10,874 bases of DNA from DAONLM01 sp035406685 (GTDB taxonomy: Bacteria > Spirochaetota > GWE2-31-10 > MWDO01), in the NCBI GenBank assembly GCA_035406685.1, contig DAONLM010000098.1, forward strand, positions 1 through 10,874, read 5' to 3'. Shown in pieces: positions 7,008 through 10,874 of this stretch. The first letter of the stretch is position 1. Every line of letters starts with the position of its first letter. The notes under the pieces were generated by a model. The model ran no database searches. It worked only from the letters and a program-made list of their open reading frames with translations, and was not told the DNA's origin. Made by a program: the position numbers and the translations under genes.

Positions 7008-8297
7008 TTATTCAAATCTTAAAGCATCAACAATATTTATCTTTAATGCCCTCTTTACTGGGAAATATGCGGTTAAAGATGCTATTAAGGTAGAAAAGAT
7101 ACCGGATAAAACTATCTTATCCCAGTTCCAGATGGATTTAAAAATACCTATTACCCTGTATCCAATATTTTCCATATTACTTTTCTCAAAGAATTCAGTA
7201 TAATCAATCCCAATATTTACCATATAAAGATTTGTAATAATACCCAATATTATTCCAGCAAAAGCGCCAATAAACCCAATTAGCCCTGCTTCCATAAAAT
7301 ATAAAAGGCTTATTTCACTATCCTTTGTCCCCAATGCTTTTAACATCCCAATCTCTTTTGTCCTTTCAGTAACAGCCATAAGCATTGTATTTGCTATTCC
7401 GATTACAGCAAGTGTCAAAAGAAGAGCAATTGTAATATATGATAATATCGCATCTCCACTCGATACAGATATATAATCCTTTGCATCCTTGTCCCAGTCC
7501 ACAAGTATCAAATCCCCTGGTAATAGATCTTTTATCTTATTCTCAATAAATTTTGCCTTTTCACTATTTTTGGGCAGTTCTGTAAAATTTGCATCTTTTT
7601 TTCTTATACAGATTTCTGTAATATGACCTTCAAGCATAAGCCCCATCTCATCCTGTAAGATAGACAATGGAAGATATGCTATTTTACCATTAATTATTGA
7701 ATTTGTAGAATTGATTATCCCTATTACTCTTAATTCCATTACCTGATAAATATGTTTTATCTTATTATTCTCATCTTTTTTATCAATAACAGTGCTAAGC
7801 TTAACTGTATCTCCAATATCAACTCCTAAATCCTTTGCTCCCTTTATACCAAGGACAATTCCAAATAGATTATCTTCAACAAAAGTCCCTTTTTCTATAA
7901 ACTCATGAGTCTTAAAGACTCTTTTCTCTAATTCTGGATTAACTCCTATAAATAAGAATGGCAATTCTATCTCTTTACTTAAAAGAGAACCTGTAAATTT
8001 TATCCTTGGCGATGCATTGTATCCCTCTTTATCGAGTCTCTCTATTATCTTTTCATAATTCTTAAAACTCTCATACATTGGAATTTCATCTTTCTTTTCA
8101 AAATACTCTTTTTTATAAATCTTTACAGATCCGATCTCAAAATTGATAAGATTTCTCTTTGAATCTATCTGAATGCCACTAAGCCAGGCGTCTATAAATA
8201 TATAAAGCCAGACACCAATTGCTATTGCAGTAGATGTTATAATAGTCTTTGTCTTATGTCTTGAAAGATTTTTAAAAGCAAGATTTAGTAATTTCAT
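7008..8297 (-). CDS. FtsX/MacB-type ABC permease A
   Basis: This 429-residue inner-membrane permease has TM1 at about 18-38, a MacB-like periplasmic domain at about 42-280, TM2 at about 284-308, TM3 at about 330-358 and TM4 at about 394-412. The coupling segment ERTKEIGMLKALGTKDSEI is at 311-329, and the C-terminus is NIVDALRFE. It is translationally coupled to the ATPase by an ATGA overlap, its ATG (8297-8295) sharing bases with the ATPase TGA (8296-8294). GAGG in the ATPase tail acts as ribosome binding site. It is a close paralogue of permease C two genes downstream, so the cluster has had a permease duplication. The FtsX fold usually works by mechanotransmission, extracting cargo from the outer leaflet or driving a periplasmic partner, rather than by classic channel transport. 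The cargo is unknown; the LolA-like neighbour suggests lipids or lipoproteins. Confidence 0.92.
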   Translation of the reverse strand: MKLLNLAFKNLSRHKTKTIITSTAIAIGVWLYIFIDAWLSGIQIDSKRNLINFEIGSVKIYKKEYFEKKDEIPMYESFKNYEKIIERLDKEGYNASPRIKFTGSLLSKEIELPFLFIGVNPELEKRVFKTHEFIEKGTFVEDNLFGIVLGIKGAKDLGVDIGDTVKLSTVIDKKDENNKIKHIYQVMELRVIGIINSTNSIINGKIAYLPLSILQDEMGLMLEGHITEICIRKKDANFTELPKNSEKAKFIENKIKDLLPGDLILVDWDKDAKDYISVSSGDAILSYITIALLLTLAVIGIANTMLMAVTERTKEIGMLKALGTKDSEISLLYFMEAGLIGFIGAFAGIILGIITNLYMVNIGIDYTEFFEKSNMENIGYRVIGIFKSIWNWDKIVLSGIFSTLIASLTAYFPVKRALKINIVDALRFE

Positions 8298-8977
8298 TTT
8301 ATTTCCTCTTTAATGATTTTTCCATCTCTTAAAAATACGAGTCTCTTTGCGTATTCCATTACCATTTGATCATGAGTAGAAAAAACAAATGTGATCCCTT
8401 TTTCAGTATTTAATTTTAACATAAGATCGAGTATCTCAGAACCAGTCTTAGAATCAAGATTTGCCGTAGGCTCATCCGCAAGAACCAATTCTGGATCTTT
8501 TATGAGTGCTCTTGCTATTGCAACTCTCTGCTGTTGGCCACCAGATATCTCTTTTGGTTTCCTTTTTTCCATTCCTTCAAGTCCTACAATTTTTAACAAC
8601 TCCAATGCCTTATTTTTTGCCTCTTTTGGATTTACACCGAGTAGAGTCAGCGGAAATATGACATTCTCCAATACAGTCAATACCGGTATTAAATTGTAAG
8701 CCTGAAATATAAAACCTATCTTTTCTCTTCTTAATAATGCAAGTTGATCTTTAGTCAATGATGAGATATTTTTTTCATTAAGGTAGATTTCTCCCTTTGT
8801 TAATGTATCAAGGCATCCTATAAGATGTAATAGAGTGGATTTACCACTACCAGAAGGGCCTACTATTGCAGTAAATTCTTTCTTTTTAACAACAAAATCA
8901 ACCCCCCTTAATGCATTAACAACGATTTTGTTAACCACATAATCCTTATAAAGATCTTTTGTTTTTATTACTTCCAT
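8294..8977 (-). CDS. ABC transporter ATPase, LolD/MacB type
   Basis: This 227-residue cytoplasmic nucleotide-binding subunit has every motif intact. Walker A is GPSGSGKST (40-48) and the Q-loop glutamine is at 92 in FQAYNLIP. The signature is ISGGQQQR (144-151). Walker B is LVLADEP (164-170) with catalytic E169. The D-loop is in TANLD (171-175) and the H-switch is H202 in STHD. The length and sequence are typical of the LolD/MacB/FtsE group, which energises FtsX-type permeases. It is the only ATPase in the cluster and must serve all three permease genes unless one uses a partner elsewhere. AAGGAG precedes the ATG. It starts 55 bp after the SPFH gene, across a hairpin-forming sequence, and overlaps permease A by 4 bp. 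Confidence 0.96.
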   Translation of the reverse strand: MEVIKTKDLYKDYVVNKIVVNALRGVDFVVKKKEFTAIVGPSGSGKSTLLHLIGCLDTLTKGEIYLNEKNISSLTKDQLALLRREKIGFIFQAYNLIPVLTVLENVIFPLTLLGVNPKEAKNKALELLKIVGLEGMEKRKPKEISGGQQQRVAIARALIKDPELVLADEPTANLDSKTGSEILDLMLKLNTEKGITFVFSTHDQMVMEYAKRLVFLRDGKIIKEEIK

Positions 8978-9002
8978 AAAAGCTCCTTTTATTTCTTTAT
9001 TT

Positions 9003-9024
9003 TATCCAGATATAGTTCTGGATA
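9003..9024 (-). other. Intra-operon hairpin between SPFH and ATPase genes
   Basis: TATCCAGA (9003-9010) and TCTGGATA (9017-9024) are perfect inverted repeats around a 6-nt loop. They lie 9 bp after the SPFH stop and 25 bp before the ATPase start. On the transcribed (minus) strand the hairpin is preceded, not followed, by a T-run, so it is not a canonical Rho-independent terminator. It may shield the 3' end of the GntR-SPFH segment or tune relative expression of the downstream transport genes. Function is inferred. Confidence 0.5.
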
Positions 9025-9032
9025 TAAAAAAA

Positions 9033-10121
9033 TTATTTTTTCTCTTTTTTAATTTTTTCTATCTCTGATAATGCTGTAACTCCAAAAATATCCTCTGTTT
9101 TTAATTCTTTGGCAAGTTCTGATGGTATCATAATCATACTATTTCCATTTTTTAATCCCTCATTTAAAATAGCAAGTTTTCTTAATGTTAAGGCAATTTC
9201 ATTCTCCTTATAAATTTTTGAAGCCTCTTCAAGTTTCTTTGCTATCTCTATTTCTGCTTCTCCTAGCTGAATTCTTGCTTTTTTCTCCCTTTCTGTCTGA
9301 GCCCATCTACTCATACTATCCTGTAATGAATCCGGTATCTGAATATCTGTTATCTTAATATCCTGAATAGTTATTCCCCATTCTGTTGTCTGCTTATCAA
9401 CCTCTTTTCTTATTGTCTCTTTGATCTCATCCCAATTTTCAAGAAGAGTTGAAAGAGTATTACAACTTATTGCATTTCTTAAGGAGGTTTGAGCACACAA
9501 TATTACAGCCTCAACATAATTTTCAACTTCAAGTATAGCCTTTTCTGCATCCCATACAAGCCAGTAACACAAGGCATCCACAGTAACAATCACACTATCT
9601 TTTGTTAATGTTGTCTCTGCAACAAAGTCAGTCACCCTTATTCTCAAATCTACTATTTTATCAACTCTATCTATAAATGGTAAAACTATAAATAACCCAG
9701 GTCCTTTTACCTTTTTAAACTTTCCGAGCCTTAATATCACTGCTCTTTCCCACTCTTTTGCTATTTGAAAAATTGGTGCCATAATCCCTTCTAAACATAT
9801 AAAAGTTGAAAAATAAAGAGTGTTAGTCCCCTTTAACCATAATAGAATAAATATTGTTAAAAATGAGAGTTTTATAATTGCTTCCCATCTACCCAAAAGT
9901 ATCATAAAAAAACCTATAATAACAGGGAATACAAGCATTTCAAGATAGATTTCAAGTGATTCAATACCTGAAAAATAGGTGTACAAAAGATATCCCCCTG
10001 TTAGAAAGAGCACAAAAACAATTGCTCCAACAGGGCTTAATGAAAAATCCTTTTCAAAATGCTTTTTAACAATATTTTTTATTAAATAATTCTCTTTTTC
10101 TTTTTTAAATATCTCAAACAT
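9033..10121 (-). CDS. Slipin/stomatin-like SPFH-domain membrane protein with multi-TM N-terminus
   Basis: This 362-residue protein has a basic N-terminus and four hydrophobic stretches at about 28-50, 58-77, 82-98 and 101-120. An SPFH (band 7) domain follows at about 122-275, recognisable from EWERAVILRLGKFKKVKGPG, LPFIDRVDKIVDLR, LTKDSVIVTVDALCYW and WGITIQDIKITDIQIP. An Ala/Glu/Lys-rich helical, probably coiled-coil, region lies at about 276-312, before a C-terminal tail. SPFH proteins form ring-like oligomers that organise membrane microdomains or act as chambers for other membrane proteins. Ordinary prokaryotic slipins are about 250-280 residues with one hydrophobic hairpin and are usually paired with NfeD; here the N-terminus is longer and no NfeD gene is present. 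The start overlaps the GntR stop by 8 bp (ATGTTTGA), with AAGGAG upstream, indicating translational coupling. Its place ahead of the ABC genes suggests a role in organising that transporter or the lipid environment around it, which is inference. Confidence 0.9.
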   Translation of the reverse strand: MFEIFKKEKENYLIKNIVKKHFEKDFSLSPVGAIVFVLFLTGGYLLYTYFSGIESLEIYLEMLVFPVIIGFFMILLGRWEAIIKLSFLTIFILLWLKGTNTLYFSTFICLEGIMAPIFQIAKEWERAVILRLGKFKKVKGPGLFIVLPFIDRVDKIVDLRIRVTDFVAETTLTKDSVIVTVDALCYWLVWDAEKAILEVENYVEAVILCAQTSLRNAISCNTLSTLLENWDEIKETIRKEVDKQTTEWGITIQDIKITDIQIPDSLQDSMSRWAQTEREKKARIQLGEAEIEIAKKLEEASKIYKENEIALTLRKLAILNEGLKNGNSMIMIPSELAKELKTEDIFGVTALSEIEKIKKEKK

Positions 10122-10485
10122 CCTCTCTCTCCTTTAAAATATTTATTAAATCTATTTTATTTAAACCAAGATCTTTTGCTTTTTTAATAATTTCTGAAAT
10201 AAATTGATTTATTACTCTCTCTCGCTCTATTTCACTATTATCAACCTTTTTTTCTGAAACAAAAGTTCCATTACCTACCTGTGTTATAAGAAAGCCTTTT
10301 ATCTCAAGTTCATTATATGCCTTTGCAACTGTATTTGGATTTATTTTTAACTGAATGGCAAGGCTTCTTACAGTAGGAAGTCTGTCCCCTGGTTTTAATT
10401 TTCCAATATTGATATTATATTCAATCTGTTGAATAATCTGCCTATAAAAAGGAATCCCACTCTTATAATCCAGTTCAAAATTCAT
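10114..10485 (-). CDS. GntR-family transcriptional repressor, YtrA subfamily
   Basis: This is a 123-residue DNA-binding protein. Residues about 8-76 form the GntR winged helix, with GIPFYRQIIQQIEYNI, LKPGDRLPTVRSLA, the recognition helix region INPNTVAKAYNELEIKG and the wing GNGTFV. The remaining roughly 45 residues are a short helical dimerisation tail, too small for the ligand domains of the FadR or HutC groups. This is the YtrA pattern, whose members commonly repress their own operon with linked ABC transporter genes. It is the first gene of the operon, translationally coupled to the SPFH gene by an 8-bp overlap. A weak AAGG at 10494-10497 precedes the ATG. The perfect palindrome starting 18 bp upstream of the start codon is the obvious autoregulatory operator. 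The inducer is unknown; in known YtrA systems it is often envelope or antibiotic stress. Confidence 0.93.
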   Translation of the reverse strand: MNFELDYKSGIPFYRQIIQQIEYNINIGKLKPGDRLPTVRSLAIQLKINPNTVAKAYNELEIKGFLITQVGNGTFVSEKKVDNSEIERERVINQFISEIIKKAKDLGLNKIDLINILKEREDV

Positions 10486-10502
10486 TTCTAAAACCTTAAA
10501 TC

Positions 10503-10544
10503 AAATGTATTATTGTATTATATATATAATACAATAATACATTT
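10503..10544. promoter_or_regulatory. 42-bp perfect palindrome, probable GntR/YtrA operator
   Basis: The left half (10503-10523) and right half (10524-10544) are exact reverse complements over 21 bp. Each half carries a tandem TGTATTAT unit: on the plus strand at 10506-10513 and 10514-10521, and in reverse complement at 10526-10533 and 10534-10541. The core is GTATTA, a TA-rich centre, then TAATAC, which fits the general form of dyads bound by YtrA-type GntR dimers. It lies immediately upstream of the GntR gene and covers the predicted -10 element. The two nested dyads could hold two dimers. Confidence 0.82.
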
Positions 10545-10559
10545 TTATAAAATTGTCAA
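10531..10559 (-). promoter_or_regulatory. Putative sigma-70 promoter of the GntR-SPFH-ABC operon
   Basis: On the minus strand a perfect TTGACA occupies 10559-10554. A 17-bp spacer leads to TATTGT at 10536-10531, a 4/6 match to TATAAT. The -10 and much of the spacer lie inside the palindrome, so a bound repressor would block polymerase. Upstream of the -35 the DNA is made of alternating A- and T-runs (10561-10620) that could act as an UP element. The leader to the GntR ATG would be about 38 nt. Confidence 0.55.
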
Positions 10560-10769
10560 ATATTTTTTTTTAAAAAAATTATTTTTTTAAAATATTGTAA
10601 ATTATTTTATAAAAAAATTGAAACATTATATAAAAAAAAAATTTAAAACCTAAATCTGTAATAGTAAAATATAGATTTTCTATAAACATCTAATAGTTAT
10701 ACTAACAAAATTTTAATTTGTAAGTTATTGACAATCTATATGAAAGATAGTTTTAGATCATGATAAGTG
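10545..10769. other. AT-rich non-coding region upstream of the operon
   Basis: Apart from the -35 element at its left edge, no gene is visible. Positions 10561-10653 are almost wholly A and T, in runs of about 7-10, and are probably intrinsically bent. A plus-strand TTGACA at 10728-10733 lacks a good -10 at the right distance, so no rightward promoter is called. Confidence 0.6.
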
Positions 10770-10817
10770 TAGGTCTGTCCCTCTTTAAATCATAAGAAAA
10801 TTATAGGTCTGTCCCTC
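10770..10817 (+). repeat. Two direct copies of TAGGTCTGTCCCTC
   Basis: The 14-mer occurs at 10770-10783 and 10804-10817, 34 bp apart, with an AT-rich spacer. Its reverse complement contains GGGACAGACCT, a motif that I recall beside IS200-like Y1 (RAYT) transposases in many genomes; that link is from memory and was not checked. The second copy abuts the repeat that runs to the window end. Confidence 0.75.
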
Positions 10818-10874
10818 AATTTAATTTTTTTCAAAAAAAACTAAATTTTTTCTCAAAAATTGTAAAGGATTTTC
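10818..10874 (-). repeat. Right-end copy of the repeat shared with the left end; possible mobile-element remnant
   Basis: Read on the minus strand from 10874, it starts GAAAATCCTTTACAA, identical to 19-33 on the plus strand, and then stays similar for about 50 bp with one extra T-rich insertion. One frame gives ENPLQFLRKNLVFFEKN and a stop at 10821-10823, open to the window edge. It could therefore be the C-terminal end of a gene lying outside the window, perhaps a transposase given the adjacent GGGACAGACCT motif. Seventeen codons are too few to call a CDS. Confidence 0.5.

Noticed and set aside
3592..8977. A MacAB-type drug or toxin efflux system
   Set aside because: No MacA/HlyD-like membrane fusion protein is present, the ATPase and permeases are separate chains, and a LolA-like carrier is encoded instead. 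This favours a Lol-like assignment, though the substrate is unknown.
9003..9024. Rho-independent terminator after the SPFH gene
   Set aside because: On the transcribed strand the T-run precedes the stem and an A-rich stretch follows it, so it does not fit an intrinsic terminator.
10821..10874. Partial minus-strand CDS at the right end
   Set aside because: Only 17 codons are visible with no identifiable motif, and the AT-rich sequence is open or nearly open in other frames. It is kept as a repeat with a possible coding remnant.

Overview
The window is strongly AT-rich DNA from a diderm (Gram-negative-type) bacterium. This follows from an outer-membrane beta-barrel protein ending in phenylalanine, a LolA-like periplasmic carrier and a LysM/LytM envelope protein. 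The low GC, the signal peptides ending in 'FSQ' and the style of the LysM/LytM protein would fit a spirochaete-like or similar lineage, but the phylum cannot be fixed from this sequence.

Layout. Positions 1-66 hold a repeat that recurs, inverted, at the extreme right end. A single plus-strand gene (148-1167) encodes a CaCA-family Na+(K+)/Ca2+ exchanger. Every other gene is on the minus strand. Read in transcription order from the right, these are: a small YtrA-type GntR repressor (10114-10485), a slipin/stomatin-like SPFH protein with an unusual multi-TM N-terminus (9033-10121), an ABC ATPase (8294-8977), FtsX/MacB-type permease A (7008-8297), permease B (5737-6990), a LolA-like lipoprotein/lipid carrier (4967-5695), permease C, a paralogue of A (3592-4926), an outer-membrane barrel resembling DUF1302 proteins (1980-3395), and a LysM plus degenerate LytM protein (1188-1844). 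GntR to permease C is tightly packed, with 8-bp and 4-bp overlaps and gaps of 17-55 bp, so it is very probably one operon. The barrel and the LysM/LytM gene are separated by 196 bp and 135 bp and may have their own promoters.

How the genes may work together. A LolD-like ATPase drives FtsX-type permeases, a soluble LolA-fold carrier crosses the periplasm, and a barrel sits in the outer membrane. The set resembles a complete inner-to-outer-membrane conveyor for a lipid, lipoprotein or other hydrophobic cargo. It resembles known pairings of LolA-like (PF17131) and DUF1302-like proteins with RND/MMPL pumps, but here the motor is an ABC transporter with three permease genes for one ATPase. The GntR protein is the likely autoregulator: a perfect 42-bp palindrome (10503-10544) lies directly upstream of its start and covers the predicted -10 element of the operon promoter.

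Non-coding structure. Four GATATCCC cores spaced 21-23 bp lie upstream of the barrel gene. Two copies of TAGGTCTGTCCCTC lie 34 bp apart near the right end. A repeat of about 50 bp is shared in inverted orientation by both ends of the window, which suggests that the window is a contig ending in dispersed repeats. No tRNA, rRNA, CRISPR array or intact transposase gene was seen.
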